Assembly (NCBI RefSeq): GCF_021458635.1
Contig: NZ_JAIRDQ010000001.1
Location: 930,001-994,000 of the forward strand
DNA: 64,000 nt
Direction: 5' to 3'
Source: Bradyrhizobium monzae
Lineage (GTDB): Bacteria; Pseudomonadota; Alphaproteobacteria; Rhizobiales; Xanthobacteraceae
The first letter of the stretch is position 1, and each line of letters begins with the position of its first letter. The translations under genes were made by a program, and so were the position numbers. This document shows positions 53,987 through 64,000 of the stretch, in pieces. The notes under the pieces were generated by a model. The model did no database searches, was not told the origin of the DNA, and was given only the letters and a program-made list of their open reading frames with translations.

Positions 53987-55792
53987 ATGCGCAAGGTACT
54001 ACTGGCGACCTTTCTTGGCTCCGCGGCAGCTCTCGCCGTCGGCAGCGCGTCAGCCAACGACGAGCTGATCAAGATGTCGCAGAACCCGAAAGATTGGGTG
54101 ATGCCGACCGGCGACTATGCCAACAGCCGCTATTCCAAGCTGAACCAGATCAACGCACAAAATGTCGGCAAGCTCCAGGTTGCCTGGACCTTCTCGACCG
54201 GCGTGCTGCGCGGACACGAAGGCGGTCCGCTGATCATCGGCAACATGATGTACGTTCATACGCCGTTCCCGAACAAGGTCTACGCCATTGACCTTTCCAA
54301 CGAGAACAAGATCGTCTGGAAGTACGAACCGAAGCAGGATCCGAACGTCATCCCGGTGATGTGCTGCGATACGGTTAACCGCGGCCTTGCTTTCGGTGAC
54401 GGCAAGATCTTCCTGCATCAGGCCGACACGACCCTCGTCGCGCTCGACGCCAAGACCGGTCAGGTTGCATGGACCGCCAAGAATGGCGATCCGAGCAAGG
54501 GTGAGACCGGCACCTCGGCACCGATGGTCATCAAGGACAAGGTGCTGATCGGCATCTCCGGCGGCGAGTTCGGTGTTCAGGCCCACATGAGCGCGTACGA
54601 CATCAAGACCGGCAAGCTGGCCTGGCGCGGCTTCTCGGAAGGTCCGGATGATCAGCTCCTGGTCGACGACAAGACCACCGCACTCGGCAAGCCGATCGGC
54701 AAGGACTCCAGCCTGAAGACCTGGCAAGGCGATCAGTGGAAGATCGGCGGCGGCGCGACCTGGGGCTGGATCTCCTACGATCCCGAACTGAACCTCGTCT
54801 ATTACGGATCGGGCAACCCCTCGACCTGGAATCCGAAGCAGCGTCCCGGAGACAACAAATGGTCGATGACGATCTGGGCACGTAACCCGGACACCGGTGT
54901 GGCCAAGTGGGTCTACCAGATGACGCCCCATGACGAATGGGACTATGACGGCGTCAACGAGATGATCCTCTCGGATCAGTCGATCAACGGCCAGCCGCGC
55001 AAGCTGCTGACGCATTTCGATCGTAACGGTCTCGGCTACACGCTCGATCGCACCAACGGCGAACTGCTGGTTGCCGAAAAGTACGATCCGAAGGTGAACT
55101 GGACCTCCGGCGTCGACATGGACAAGAACTCCGCCACCTATGGCCGTCCGAAGGTGCTCGACGCAGCTTCGACCGACAAGGCCGGCGAAGATCACAACGT
55201 GAAGGGCATCTGCCCGGCCGCGCTCGGCACCAAGGACGAGCAACCGGCAGCCTACTCGCCGGACACGCAGCTGTTCTACGTTCCGACCAACCACGTCTGC
55301 ATGGACTACGAGCCGTTCAAGGTGAGCTACACCGCGGGCCAACCCTATGTGGGTGCGACGCTCTCGATGTATCCGCCGCAGGGCGATACCCATATGGGTA
55401 ACTTCATCGCCTGGGACGGCAAGACCGGCAAGATCGTCTGGTCGAACAAGGAGCAGTTCTCGGTCTGGTCGGGCGCGCTCGCAACCGCCGGCGGCGTGGT
55501 GTTCTACGGCACGCTCGAAGGCTACCTGAAGGCAGTCGACGCCAAGACCGGCAAGGAGCTCTACAAGTTCAAGACTCCTTCCGGCATCATCGGCAACGTC
55601 ACCACCTATGAGAACGGCGGCAAGCAGTATGTCGCAGTGCTCTCCGGCGTGGGCGGCTGGGCCGGCATTGGTCTGGCAGCTGGCCTGACCGATCCGACCG
55701 CAGGTCTCGGTGCAGTCGGCGGCTACGCCGCGCTCAGCAACTACACGGCACTCGGCGGCACGCTGACCGTGTTCTCGCTGCCCGCGAACTAG
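53987..55792 (+). CDS. xoxF: Lanthanide-dependent methanol dehydrogenase XoxF
   Basis: A 601-residue periplasmic quinoprotein (signal about 1-23, ending ASA). It oxidises methanol to formaldehyde with PQQ and a lanthanide ion. Seen: vicinal Cys126-Cys127 (VMCCDTV), Glu194 (SGGEFGV), Asn277 (GSGNPS), catalytic Asp319 and the extra Asp321 in DEWDYDG, where calcium-type MxaF has Ala. [17 protein letters not shown] near residue 460 is typical of XoxF5. No mxaI small-subunit gene is present. Followed by xoxG. Probably controlled by lanthanide through the nearby regulators. Confidence 0.97.
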   Translation: MRKVLLATFLGSAAALAVGSASANDELIKMSQNPKDWVMPTGDYANSRYSKLNQINAQNVGKLQVAWTFSTGVLRGHEGGPLIIGNMMYVHTPFPNKVYAIDLSNENKIVWKYEPKQDPNVIPVMCCDTVNRGLAFGDGKIFLHQADTTLVALDAKTGQVAWTAKNGDPSKGETGTSAPMVIKDKVLIGISGGEFGVQAHMSAYDIKTGKLAWRGFSEGPDDQLLVDDKTTALGKPIGKDSSLKTWQGDQWKIGGGATWGWISYDPELNLVYYGSGNPSTWNPKQRPGDNKWSMTIWARNPDTGVAKWVYQMTPHDEWDYDGVNEMILSDQSINGQPRKLLTHFDRNGLGYTLDRTNGELLVAEKYDPKVNWTSGVDMDKNSATYGRPKVLDAASTDKAGEDHNVKGICPAALGTKDEQPAAYSPDTQLFYVPTNHVCMDYEPFKVSYTAGQPYVGATLSMYPPQGDTHMGNFIAWDGKTGKIVWSNKEQFSVWSGALATAGGVVFYGTLEGYLKAVDAKTGKELYKFKTPSGIIGNVTTYENGGKQYVAVLSGVGGWAGIGLAAGLTDPTAGLGAVGGYAALSNYTALGGTLTVFSLPAN

Positions 55793-55810
55793 CCTCACCT
55801 TCGTATCGCT

Positions 55811-55839
55811 CCGGCGCGTGGATCAACTCCACGCGCCGG
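55811..55839 (+). promoter_or_regulatory. Perfect hairpin between xoxF and xoxG
   Basis: CCGGCGCGTGG (55811-55821) pairs perfectly with CCACGCGCCGG (55829-55839) around a 7-base loop. No T-run follows, so it is more likely a transcript-stabilising or attenuating element that sets the xoxF:xoxG ratio than a full terminator. Confidence 0.6.
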
Positions 55840-55873
55840 CTCGTCTCCACCGAACGCCTTCGAGGAACACCTC

Positions 55874-56392
55874 TTGCATAAAATTTGCTCTATCATTGCT
55901 GCGATGATCTTCGTTGCGTCCGGAGGAATTGCTGTCGCGGACGGCTCGGGTGACCCGACCGCCGTCAAGCAGAACGAAACTGGCGAATGGCTCGATAAGG
56001 ACGGTAACCCGACTTACAAGATCAACGGCGACTCCGTCGACTGGTACACCTATTCCGGATACCGCCGCTATCACTCGGACTGCCATGTGTGTCATGGCCC
56101 GGATGGCATGGGCTCGACCTATGCGCCCGCGCTGAAGGATTCGCTCAAGACGATGAACTATGCCGACTTTCTCGGCGTCGTCGCCTCGGGCCGCAAGAAC
56201 ATCTCCACCGCCTCAGAGAACGTGATGCCGGCCTTCGGAGATAACCCGAATGTCGCCTGCTACATGGACGATCTCTACGTCTATCTGCGCGCCCGCTCCA
56301 ACGAGGCCTGGGGCCGCGCCCGTCCCGGAAAGCATGAGGACAAGAACGACGCCTATACCAAGAACGAAGACTCGTGCATGGGCAAGAAGTGA
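55874..56392 (+). CDS. xoxG: XoxG, cytochrome c-L-type electron acceptor of XoxF
   Basis: A 172-residue exported cytochrome c beginning with TTG at 55874, supported by GAGGA seven bases upstream. Signal peptide to about residue 22. Haem motif CHVCH (residues 70-74); axial Met118 in [29 protein letters not shown] and [20 protein letters not shown] are features of XoxG. It takes electrons from XoxF in the periplasm. It lies 81 bases after xoxF. Confidence 0.93.
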   Translation: MHKICSIIAAMIFVASGGIAVADGSGDPTAVKQNETGEWLDKDGNPTYKINGDSVDWYTYSGYRRYHSDCHVCHGPDGMGSTYAPALKDSLKTMNYADFLGVVASGRKNISTASENVMPAFGDNPNVACYMDDLYVYLRARSNEAWGRARPGKHEDKNDAYTKNEDSCMGKK

Positions 56393-56453
56393 ACGTTTGC
56401 AGCCCGGCCGAGACTCACGTCTTGGCATCCTGCGAGAATTTGAGGAGTTACCG

Positions 56454-57563
<1,110 letters not shown>

Positions 57564-57596
57564 CTCGCAAGCGTCACACCCAAGGAGGATCGACCC

Positions 57597-58157
57597 ATGA
57601 CTGCACTCCATCCCTCGATCGACAACGGTCTCAAACAAGGCACCGGCCATTTTGCCGGCGGTACACTCGCCTGCAAATGCAAGGACCATCAGGTCAAGGT
57701 CGGCATCAAGGGCGACGTGGCACACAACCACGCCTGCGGCTGCACCAAGTGCTGGAAACCGCAGGGCGCGAACTTCTCTGTGGTCGCCGTGGTGCCGCGC
57801 CAGAATCTCACCGTGCTCGAGAACGGCGACAAGCTCCAGATCGTCGACGCCTCGGCAGTGATCCAGCGCCACGCCTGCAAGGCCTGCGGCACGCACATGT
57901 ATGGCCGCATCGAGAACAAGAACCATCCGTTCTACGGGCTCGACTTCGTCCATCCGGAGCTGTTCCAGGAGCAAGGCTCCCAGGCACCGCAGTTCGCCGC
58001 CTTCGTCTCCTCGGTGATCGAATCCGGCGTGAAGCCCGAGCAAATGGCCGGCATCCGGTCGCGGCTGAAGGAAATCGGGCTCGAGCCCTATGACTGCCTG
58101 TCACCGGCGTTGATGGATGCGATCGCGACCCACGTGGCGAAGGCCAAAGCCGCCTGA
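57597..58157 (+). CDS. gfa: Glutathione-dependent formaldehyde-activating enzyme Gfa
   Basis: A 186-residue cytosolic zinc protein that promotes condensation of formaldehyde with glutathione. The zinc cysteine sets are [14 protein letters not shown] and [12 protein letters not shown]. The N-terminal [14 protein letters not shown] and the [11 protein letters not shown] segment are typical. ATG 57597 follows AAGGAGGATCGACCC. Third gene of the xoxG-flhA-gfa run and followed by a hairpin. Confidence 0.95.
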   Translation: MTALHPSIDNGLKQGTGHFAGGTLACKCKDHQVKVGIKGDVAHNHACGCTKCWKPQGANFSVVAVVPRQNLTVLENGDKLQIVDASAVIQRHACKACGTHMYGRIENKNHPFYGLDFVHPELFQEQGSQAPQFAAFVSSVIESGVKPEQMAGIRSRLKEIGLEPYDCLSPALMDAIATHVAKAKAA

Positions 58158-58177
58158 CAAGGCCGCCTGAAATTGCC

Positions 58178-58208
58178 CGTTCCCTCGCCGATCGCCAGCG
58201 AGGGAACG
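58178..58208 (+). terminator. Hairpin after gfa
   Basis: CGTTCCCTCGC (58178-58188) pairs perfectly with GCGAGGGAACG (58198-58208) over a 9-base loop, 20 bases after the gfa stop. No T-run, so it may be a weak terminator or a 3'-end protector. Confidence 0.55.
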
Positions 58209-58413
58209 GACAGCTCTCTAATGATTTGCGGCGAGTTTGCCGCTGTGCACTTTGCGTATGCGAGCGCGTTCCGCTCCCTCAGTCCTGGTCTCTGAATGAC
58301 TGCGCAGTGCCGCCCTCTTCCTGCTTGAAGTCAGCGCGCCTTGCGATTCTCCCTCCCTCGACTGGGGAATACTGCTTCGTCCGCCCAGTCCCTCTGGCGG
58401 ACGAAGCTTTTTT
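58209..58413 (+). ncRNA. Candidate small RNA upstream of a strong terminator
   Basis: No gene is visible between gfa and 58782, yet a textbook terminator lies at 58374-58413, too far from gfa to be its first stop. The preceding ~170 bases contain pyrimidine-rich single-stranded-looking stretches (TTCTCCCTCCCTCGACTGGGG). A short RNA ending at this terminator would explain it. No promoter is assigned; the call rests on the terminator alone. Confidence 0.28.
58374..58413 (+). terminator. Strong rho-independent terminator
   Basis: GCTTCGTCCGCC (58374-58385) pairs perfectly with GGCGGACGAAGC (58396-58407), followed at once by six T. This is the clearest intrinsic terminator of the right half. The rest of the gap to 58781 shows no gene. 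Confidence 0.85.
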
Positions 58414-58781
58414 CACCGCCCCTCAGATCTGCAGTTGCCTCATCGCGCGAAGTGCTGCCGCGCCCTGCTTTTGACAAACCTTCGTTGCAATCTTTTCCCG
58501 TCGAGAACAGCTCGTTAAGAACACTTGGCTGTGAACGCCGACCCGGCGCGATTTCTGCTACGATCTCGCCGTGATGATGCCGCGCGACATTCAATCAATT
58601 AAGAACAAAACGGGAGGTATCGAACACATCCGCACATGACGATTCGCATTTCAGCTTCCCGCCGGGATTTGCCCGAAGAGGATAACAGGCGGAGATGCGG
58701 CGGCACGACGTACGGACCATTTCGCCGAGCGACATCGGCAAATCCTGAAATCATCGAGCTTATGAAGAGCGAGGGACGATC

Positions 58782-59234
58782 ATGATCAAGGTGAAGATCA
58801 ACGGCCAGGAACAGAGCTGGGACGGCGACCCGGATCTCCCGCTACTCTGGTTCCTGCGCGACGAAGCCGGGTTGACCGGCACCAAATTTGGCTGTGGCCA
58901 AGCCCTGTGCGGCGCCTGCACCGTCATCGTCGACAAGGAGGCGGTCCGCTCCTGCATTACCTCGATCAACGACGTGGCGGGGCGCGAAATCACCACGATC
59001 GAGGGGCTGCATCCTGACGGCGATCATCCCGTCCAGAAGGCCTGGCGACAGGTCAATGTTCCCCAATGCGGCTTCTGCCAGGCCGGCCAGATCATGCAGG
59101 CCGCAGCGCTGTTGATGGACAATCCAAAGCCGTCGCATGACCAGATCCGCGAGGCGATGTCCGGTAACATCTGCCGCTGCGGCTGCTACCAGCGCATCGA
59201 GAACGCCGTCCACCTCGCATCGACGGGAGTGTGA
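58782..59234 (+). CDS. 2Fe-2S subunit of an IorAB-type molybdenum dehydrogenase
   Basis: A 150-residue two-iron-sulfur-domain protein. The plant-type ferredoxin motif [15 protein letters not shown] binds the first cluster; [11 protein letters not shown] and [15 protein letters not shown] bind the second. It matches the small subunit of isoquinoline 1-oxidoreductase-type aldehyde/heterocycle dehydrogenases. It has no signal of its own and would travel with the Tat-exported large subunit. The next start lies one base after its stop region. Confidence 0.9.
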   Translation: MIKVKINGQEQSWDGDPDLPLLWFLRDEAGLTGTKFGCGQALCGACTVIVDKEAVRSCITSINDVAGREITTIEGLHPDGDHPVQKAWRQVNVPQCGFCQAGQIMQAAALLMDNPKPSHDQIREAMSGNICRCGCYQRIENAVHLASTGV

Positions 59235-59235
59235 C

Positions 59236-61548
59236 ATGAATTTCATCGACAATCCGCGGAAGCTTCGTGGCTTCGAAAAGAATCTGAAGGTCGAGAAGGT
59301 CTCGCGCCGCAGCATCCTGAAGGGGCTCGGCGTCACCGGCGGCTTCGTGCTCGCCGCCCCCGTGATGTCGCGCCAGGCCTTTGCCTATGAGACCGGCGCC
59401 GGCAAAATGCCGCATGGCGTCGTGGTCGATCCGCGCGTGTTCGTCGCGGTCGCGTCCGACGGCACCGTCACGATCCTCGCCCACCGCGCCGAGATGGGCA
59501 CCGGCGTGCGCACCAGCCTGCCGCTGATCGTGGCCGAGGAGATGGAGGCCGACTGGTCCAAGGTCAAGGTGGAGCAGGCCCATGGTGACGAGGTCAAGTT
59601 CGGCAACCAGGACACCGACGGCTCGCGCAGCACGCGACACTATTTGATTCCGATGCGCCAGATCGGCGCCTCCGCCCGCACCATGCTGGAACAGGCGGCG
59701 GCAAAACGCTGGGGCGTGCCGGCGACCGAGGTCAAGGCGGTCAATCACGAGGTCGTTCACAGCGCCAGCGGACGCAAGCTCGGCTTCGGCGAGCTCGCGG
59801 CCGACGCCGCCAAGGAATCGGTGCCAAGCATCGAAGGCCTCAAGCTGAAAGACCCGAAGGACTTCCGCTATCTCGGCAAGGGCCAGGTCAGCATCGTCGA
59901 TCTCCACGACATCACCACCGGCAAGGCGCGCTATGGCGCCGACGTGCGACTGCCCGGGATGAAATATGCCGTGATCGCCCGCCCGCCGGTGACTGGCGGC
60001 AAGCTCACCTCGTTCGATCCGGACGCGGCCCTGAAGGTGCCCGGCGTCGAGAAGGTAATGCAGGTGCGCGGCTGGCCGTGGCCGTCGAAATTCCAACCGC
60101 TTGGCGGCGTCGCGGTGATCGCGCGCAACACGGGCGCTGCGATCAAGGGCCGCGACGCGCTGAAGCTCGTCTGGGACGACGGCGCCAACGGCAAATACGA
60201 CTCGGTCGCCTTTCGCAAGGAGCTCGAGGAGGCCTCGCGCAAGCCGGGCCTCGTGGTGCGCCAGGAGGGCGACGCGGACGCCGCACTGAAGACCGCCGCC
60301 AAGGTCGTGATCGGCGAATATTACCTGCCGCACCTCGCTCATGTCAGCATGGAGCCGCCGGTCGCGGTCGCCGACGTCAAGGGTGACAAGGCGGAGATCT
60401 GGGCACCGGTGCAGAGCCCAGGCGGCACCCGCGAGGATGTCGCCAAGACACTCGGCATCCCCGAGGGCAACGTCACCGTCAATGTCACGCTGCTCGGCGG
60501 CGGTTTCGGCCGCAAGTCGAAATGCGACTTTGCGCTCGAGGCCGCGCTGCTGTCGAAGGAGCTCGGCGTCCCGGTGAAGGTGCAATGGACGCGTGAGGAC
60601 GACCTCCATCACGACTTCCTGCACACCGTCTCGGCGGAGCGGATCGAGGCGGGTCTGGACAAGGACGGCAAGGTGATCGCCTGGCGCCACCGCAGCGTGG
60701 CGCCGACCATCGCCTCGACCTTCGCTGCCGGAGCCAAGCACGCGGCGTCGTTCGAGCTTGGCATGGGTCTCGTCGACATGCCGTTCGAGATCGCCAACAT
60801 CTCCTGCGAGAACCCGGAGGCCGCCGCGTTCACCCGCATCGGCTGGTTCCGCTCGGTCTCGAACATCCCGCGCGCTTTCGCGGTGCAGTCGATGGTCGGC
60901 GAGATCGCGAACGCAACTGGCCGCGACCAGAAGGAGACCTTGCTCGCACTGATCGGCAGTCCCCGCATCGTCAAGCCCGCGGTCAAGGACCTCTGGAACT
61001 ACGGCGAGCCCTATGACAGCTACCCGATCGACACCGCGCGTCTGCGCAAGGTGGTCGAGCTGGTCGCCGAGAAGGGCGAATGGGGCCGTCAGGTTCCGAA
61101 GGGCCACGGCCTCGGCATCGCCGTGCACCGCAGCTTCGTCAGCTACATCGCGACCATCGTCGAGGTGGCCGTCGACGACAAGGGCAAGCTGACGGTGCCA
61201 CGGGTCGACACCGCGATCGACTGCGGCACCTATGTCAACCCCGAGCGCATCGCCTCGCAGATCGAGGGCGCCGCGATCATGGGCCTGAGCCTCGCCAAAT
61301 ATGGCGCGGTCACCTTCAAGGACGGCAAGGTGGAGCAGAAGAATTTTGACGACTTCCAGGTCGTCAGGATCGACGAGGCTCCGCTGGTGACCAATGTCTA
61401 CATCGTCCCGCCGGCATCAGACACACCGCCGAGCGGCGTTGGCGAGCCCGGCGTGCCGCCGTTCGCACCTGCGCTGATGAATGCGATCTTCGCGGCCACC
61501 GGCAAGCGCATCCGCGCGCTTCCGATCGGCAAGCAATTGGAGGCTTGA
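59236..61548 (+). CDS. Tat-exported molybdopterin subunit, IorB-type aldehyde dehydrogenase
   Basis: A 770-residue protein with a twin-arginine signal [16 protein letters not shown] (about residues 19-34). The molybdopterin domain includes [17 protein letters not shown] and ends with [18 protein letters not shown], where Glu is the catalytic base; [20 protein letters not shown] is typical of the two-module IorB fold. It is paired with the 2Fe-2S subunit one base upstream. Placed between the formaldehyde genes and a PQQ dehydrogenase, it may oxidise aldehydes in the periplasm; the substrate is not established. A cytochrome partner is expected but not adjacent. Confidence 0.9.
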   Translation: MNFIDNPRKLRGFEKNLKVEKVSRRSILKGLGVTGGFVLAAPVMSRQAFAYETGAGKMPHGVVVDPRVFVAVASDGTVTILAHRAEMGTGVRTSLPLIVAEEMEADWSKVKVEQAHGDEVKFGNQDTDGSRSTRHYLIPMRQIGASARTMLEQAAAKRWGVPATEVKAVNHEVVHSASGRKLGFGELAADAAKESVPSIEGLKLKDPKDFRYLGKGQVSIVDLHDITTGKARYGADVRLPGMKYAVIARPPVTGGKLTSFDPDAALKVPGVEKVMQVRGWPWPSKFQPLGGVAVIARNTGAAIKGRDALKLVWDDGANGKYDSVAFRKELEEASRKPGLVVRQEGDADAALKTAAKVVIGEYYLPHLAHVSMEPPVAVADVKGDKAEIWAPVQSPGGTREDVAKTLGIPEGNVTVNVTLLGGGFGRKSKCDFALEAALLSKELGVPVKVQWTREDDLHHDFLHTVSAERIEAGLDKDGKVIAWRHRSVAPTIASTFAAGAKHAASFELGMGLVDMPFEIANISCENPEAAAFTRIGWFRSVSNIPRAFAVQSMVGEIANATGRDQKETLLALIGSPRIVKPAVKDLWNYGEPYDSYPIDTARLRKVVELVAEKGEWGRQVPKGHGLGIAVHRSFVSYIATIVEVAVDDKGKLTVPRVDTAIDCGTYVNPERIASQIEGAAIMGLSLAKYGAVTFKDGKVEQKNFDDFQVVRIDEAPLVTNVYIVPPASDTPPSGVGEPGVPPFAPALMNAIFAATGKRIRALPIGKQLEA

Positions 61549-61601
61549 CGGAACAGACGCGGCCTCGCGCCGTTTCTCTTCGATCTGACAGGAGCAGATC
61601 G

Positions 61602-61862
61602 ATGACCAACATTCAAAAGGCGCTCGCAGTCTCGCTGTCGAGCGCCTTTCTTTTGACCACTGCGGCCGCGTTCGCCCAGAGCAGCAACACGACGCCGCCG
61701 ACCACGGCAACGCGCCCCACGACGCCGGAGCAGAATTCGCTTCCCAACGCCAGCGCCCCGCCCGCCTCGACCACGCAGACGACCGGGCAGAGCTCGACTG
61801 ATCCGAAGGTTCAGGAGATGAATCAGGCGGAGAAAGACAAGGTGGATAGGCAGGGGAAGTAG
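61602..61862 (+). CDS. Small exported Thr/Pro-rich protein
   Basis: An 86-residue protein with a signal peptide (about 1-25, ending AFAQS) and a low-complexity mature part rich in Thr, Pro, Ser and Gln, ending [14 protein letters not shown]. The start at 61602 follows CAGGAG. Such small exported proteins are common in rhizobia. Function unknown. Confidence 0.65.
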   Translation: MTNIQKALAVSLSSAFLLTTAAAFAQSSNTTPPTTATRPTTPEQNSLPNASAPPASTTQTTGQSSTDPKVQEMNQAEKDKVDRQGK

Positions 61863-61885
61863 TGGCGTTCGCGCACACGCAAGAT

Positions 61886-61909
61886 GCGGCGGACGTTGCC
61901 GTCCGCCGC
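61886..61909. terminator. Hairpin between convergent genes
   Basis: GCGGCGGACG (61886-61895) and CGTCCGCCGC (61900-61909) form a perfect 10-bp stem with a TTGC loop. It lies between the exported-protein gene and the convergent PQQ dehydrogenase, but without a T-run. Confidence 0.5.
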
Positions 61910-61957
61910 ACTCGCCACCCCCCTGCTTGCTCCGCCTACTTCGATCCGCCGCGGAGC

Positions 61958-63694
61958 TTACTTCTTCAGCGCGAACACCCAGATCACGCCGCCTTGCGGC
62001 ACATTGGACTCGATGCCGATGTTGTTGGTCGCGAGCGCGTCCTGGATGCGCTGCGCGTCCACGCCCCAGCCCGACTGGATCGCGATGTATTGCGTGCCGT
62101 CGATCTCATAGGACATCGGCATGCCCATGATGCCGGAGTTGGTCTTCTGCTCCCATAACACCTCGCCCGTCTTGGCGTTGAAGGCGCGGAAGTTGCGGTC
62201 GTTGGTGCCGCCGGCGAAGACGAGATCACCCGCGGTCGCCGTCACCGAGCCGAACAGCTGCGACTTCGGGAAGTTGTGTTGCCAGACCTTCTTGCCCGTG
62301 GCGGGATCCCAGGCCTGAAGCTCGCCGAAATGATCCGCGCCGGGCTTCGCCTTCAACCCGATGTCCTCCGGCTTGGTGCCGAGCCAGAGCTCGCCTGGCT
62401 TGAGCGCGATTTTCTCGCCGGTAAAGCCGCCGCAGAAGTTCTCGTTCGCGGGCACGTAAACGAGGCCGGTCTTCTGGCTATAGGCCGCCGACGGCCAATC
62501 CTTGCCGCCCCACAGTGACGGACAGAACTCGACGCGCTTGCCGACCACCGGCTTATGCGCGGGATCGAGGATCGGCTTGCCGTTCTCGTCGATGCCCTTC
62601 CAGACGTCGGTCGAGACGAACGGCCAGCCGGCGATGTAGTTGATCTTGGTCGGCGTGCGCTCGAGCACCCAGAAGATCGCGTCGCGGCCAGGATGGACCA
62701 GGCTCTTGATGCTGCGGCCATCACGCTGGAGGTCGATCAACATCGGCGCGTCGACCTCGTCCCAGTCCCATGAATCGTTCTGGTGGTACTGATGATAAGT
62801 CTTGATCTTGCCGTTGCCTGGATCGAGCGCGAGCACCGACGACGTGTAGAGATTGTCGCCGGGATGCATCTCACCGGGCCACGGAGCGGCATTGCCGACG
62901 CCCCAATAAACCGTCTTGGTATCCTTGTCGTAGGTCCCGGTCATCCAGGCCGAGCCTCCGCCGTTCTTCCAGTCGTCGCCCTGCCAGGTATCGTGACCGG
63001 GTTCGCCTTCGCCGGGAATGGTGAAGGTTCGCCACAGCTCCTTGCCGTCCTTGGCATCATAGGCGGCGACATAGCCGCGCACGCCGAACTCGCCGCCGGA
63101 GCCGCCGACGATGACCTTGCCGTCGACGATCAACGGCATCAGGGTCATGTACTGGCCCTTCTTGTAATCCTGCACCTTGGTGTCCCACACCACCTTGCCG
63201 GTCTTGGCGTCGAGCGCGACGACATGGTCGTCGGTGGTGGCGAGATAGAGCTTGTCCTCCCACAGGCCGACGCCGCGACTGGTCGGATGCAGCTGGAACA
63301 GATCGTCGGGGAGCTGCCGCTTGTAGCGCCAGTATTCATCGCCGGTTTTCGCGTTTAGCGCGATCACCTGCCCCATCGGTGTCGCCACAAACATCACGCC
63401 ATTGTTGACGATCGGCGGCGCCTCGTGGCCTTCGACCACGCCGGTTGCAAACGTCCAGACCGGCGTGAGATCCTTGACGTTGGAGGTGTTGATCTGGTCG
63501 AGCGGGCTATAACCCTGCCCGTCATAGGTGCGCCGGTAGAGCATCCAGTTACCCGGTTCCGGATTCTCAAGGCGCTGCTGGGTGACTGGCGCATAGCTCT
63601 CGATTGGGCCGGCGATCGCGGCGGTCGATGCGACACACGTGAAGGCGACGAAGCCGGACAACAGTAATTGCTTCCTGGACGTACAGGTTTTCAT
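61958..63694 (-). CDS. PQQ-dependent dehydrogenase, lanthanide-type, lacking the vicinal disulfide
   Basis: A 578-residue exported quinoprotein (signal about 1-28, AIAGP). It has Glu202 (SGGEFGV), Asn268 (GVGNAA), catalytic Asp310 and an extra Asp312 in SWDWDE, the lanthanide-type pair. No CC pair is seen where XoxF has one ([13 protein letters not shown] instead), an unusual trait. Propeller W-motifs such as [14 protein letters not shown] recur. ATG 63694 follows GGGGAACGTCC. The substrate is unknown; divergent dehydrogenases of this kind oxidise longer or aromatic alcohols in other species. Confidence 0.87.
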   Translation of the reverse strand: MKTCTSRKQLLLSGFVAFTCVASTAAIAGPIESYAPVTQQRLENPEPGNWMLYRRTYDGQGYSPLDQINTSNVKDLTPVWTFATGVVEGHEAPPIVNNGVMFVATPMGQVIALNAKTGDEYWRYKRQLPDDLFQLHPTSRGVGLWEDKLYLATTDDHVVALDAKTGKVVWDTKVQDYKKGQYMTLMPLIVDGKVIVGGSGGEFGVRGYVAAYDAKDGKELWRTFTIPGEGEPGHDTWQGDDWKNGGGSAWMTGTYDKDTKTVYWGVGNAAPWPGEMHPGDNLYTSSVLALDPGNGKIKTYHQYHQNDSWDWDEVDAPMLIDLQRDGRSIKSLVHPGRDAIFWVLERTPTKINYIAGWPFVSTDVWKGIDENGKPILDPAHKPVVGKRVEFCPSLWGGKDWPSAAYSQKTGLVYVPANENFCGGFTGEKIALKPGELWLGTKPEDIGLKAKPGADHFGELQAWDPATGKKVWQHNFPKSQLFGSVTATAGDLVFAGGTNDRNFRAFNAKTGEVLWEQKTNSGIMGMPMSYEIDGTQYIAIQSGWGVDAQRIQDALATNNIGIESNVPQGGVIWVFALKK

Positions 63695-63805
63695 GGACGT
63701 TCCCCTTTTTCATCCGTTTGAATTCTTTTTGAGTTCTTGTCGTTCGTCCCGACGTCCGCCCTTCGGCGGATGCGGCCTCTCGCGACGCGGGCACATACCG
63801 CACCG

Positions 63806-64000
63806 TCATCCCTGCTGCGCGCCACCTACCTTTCCGATGAATCCGCCTGCGACGCTGAGCGAACCGTCAGCGAGCGCCAGCGGCAGCGCGGCAAGGCGCC
63901 GCGGCGCCGGCCCAAACACCACCTGCGCGCCTTCGCGTGGATCGTATTCGGAGTTGTGGCACATGCACTTGAGCACCTCCTTGTCGCCGACGTCGCTCTT
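63806..64000 (-). CDS. Rieske 2Fe-2S protein (C-terminal part, cut by window edge)
   Basis: The visible 64 residues read through KCMCHNSEYDPREGAQVVFG then PAPRRLAALPLAL to a TGA at 63806-63808. The CMCHNSEYD segment is the second cluster-binding loop of Rieske proteins, and GPAPRRLAALPL is the usual sequence after it. The N-terminal half and the first Cys-x-His loop lie beyond the window. It lies upstream of the PQQ dehydrogenase on the same strand, so it may pass electrons in the same system. Confidence 0.85.
   Translation of the reverse strand, partial: KSDVGDKEVLKCMCHNSEYDPREGAQVVFGPAPRRLAALPLALADGSLSVAGGFIGKVGGAQQG

Noticed and set aside
53987..55792. Calling this gene mxaF (calcium methanol dehydrogenase)
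   Set aside because: The motif is WDYDG with the extra Asp, XoxG follows, and there is no mxaI; it is XoxF.
58226..58594. Short frames between gfa and the IorA-type gene
   Set aside because: They cross a strong terminator and have no coding features.
59092..61128. Long minus-strand frame opposite the molybdopterin subunit
   Set aside because: No ribosome-binding site or family features; antisense shadow of a clear gene.

Overview
The window reads as chromosome of a high-GC alphaproteobacterium of the Bradyrhizobium type. The basis is the gene families present, the codon use, lanthanide-type methanol oxidation combined with glutathione-dependent formaldehyde oxidation, a BMP-type purine transporter beside a urate-to-allantoate pathway, and intergenic palindromes of a kind I associate with Bradyrhizobium/Rhodopseudomonas. 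The genus is inferred from style and memory, not from a search. I saw no rRNA, tRNA, CRISPR array, insertion sequence or prophage.

Positions 1-13,740 form a purine/nucleoside scavenging and degradation region. It holds a Tsx-like outer-membrane protein (cut by the left edge), a four-gene BMP-family ABC importer, an 8-oxoguanine deaminase-type amidohydrolase, a two-gene xanthine dehydrogenase (FAD subunit plus a fused 2Fe-2S/molybdopterin subunit), a fused OHCU decarboxylase-hydroxyisourate hydrolase, the PuuE allantoinase and a DUF3830 protein. No uricase lies in the window.

Positions 13,800-27,800 are mixed housekeeping and accessory genes: small exported proteins, an alpha/beta hydrolase, a CLC channel with CBS domains, a class II aldolase, a broken marC, a DUF892 ferritin-like protein, an Hsp20-Lon-small protein unit, an HU protein, a thiolase, a Tat-exported GH1 beta-glucosidase and a possible GrlR-like protein. 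The stretch 14,119-15,087 is non-coding and contains a perfect 32-bp-arm palindrome.

Positions 27,896-64,000 form one 36-kb methanol/lanthanide island. The uptake and sensing part has a TonB-dependent receptor (LutH candidate), a NarL-type two-component pair, and a tightly coupled lut-type operon (substrate-binding protein, YVTN propeller, ATPase, permease, exported protein) with a divergent exported protein. The cofactor and relay part has a CXXCW-type rhodanese-like protein, two XoxJ/MoxJ-like binding proteins, a zinc metallohydrolase, a SoxYZ-like carrier, a second ABC importer, a lone 26-aa pqqA and a lanmodulin gene. The oxidation part has three PQQ dehydrogenases that all carry the extra lanthanide-ligand Asp, cytochromes c including XoxG, an AraC regulator divergent from xoxF, and an exported IorAB-type molybdenum dehydrogenase. 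The window ends inside a Rieske protein. Formaldehyde disposal is covered by Gfa, glutathione-dependent formaldehyde dehydrogenase and S-formylglutathione hydrolase.

The inferred logic is that lanthanide enters through the TonB receptor and the Lut ABC system, is buffered in the periplasm by lanmodulin, and loads PQQ dehydrogenases of the XoxF type. Electrons leave through XoxG and related cytochromes, and formaldehyde is oxidised to formate through glutathione adducts. The most notable points are the pqqA-lanM-outer membrane protein trio, the three lanthanide-type dehydrogenases in one locus, and several exported proteins of unknown role embedded in it.
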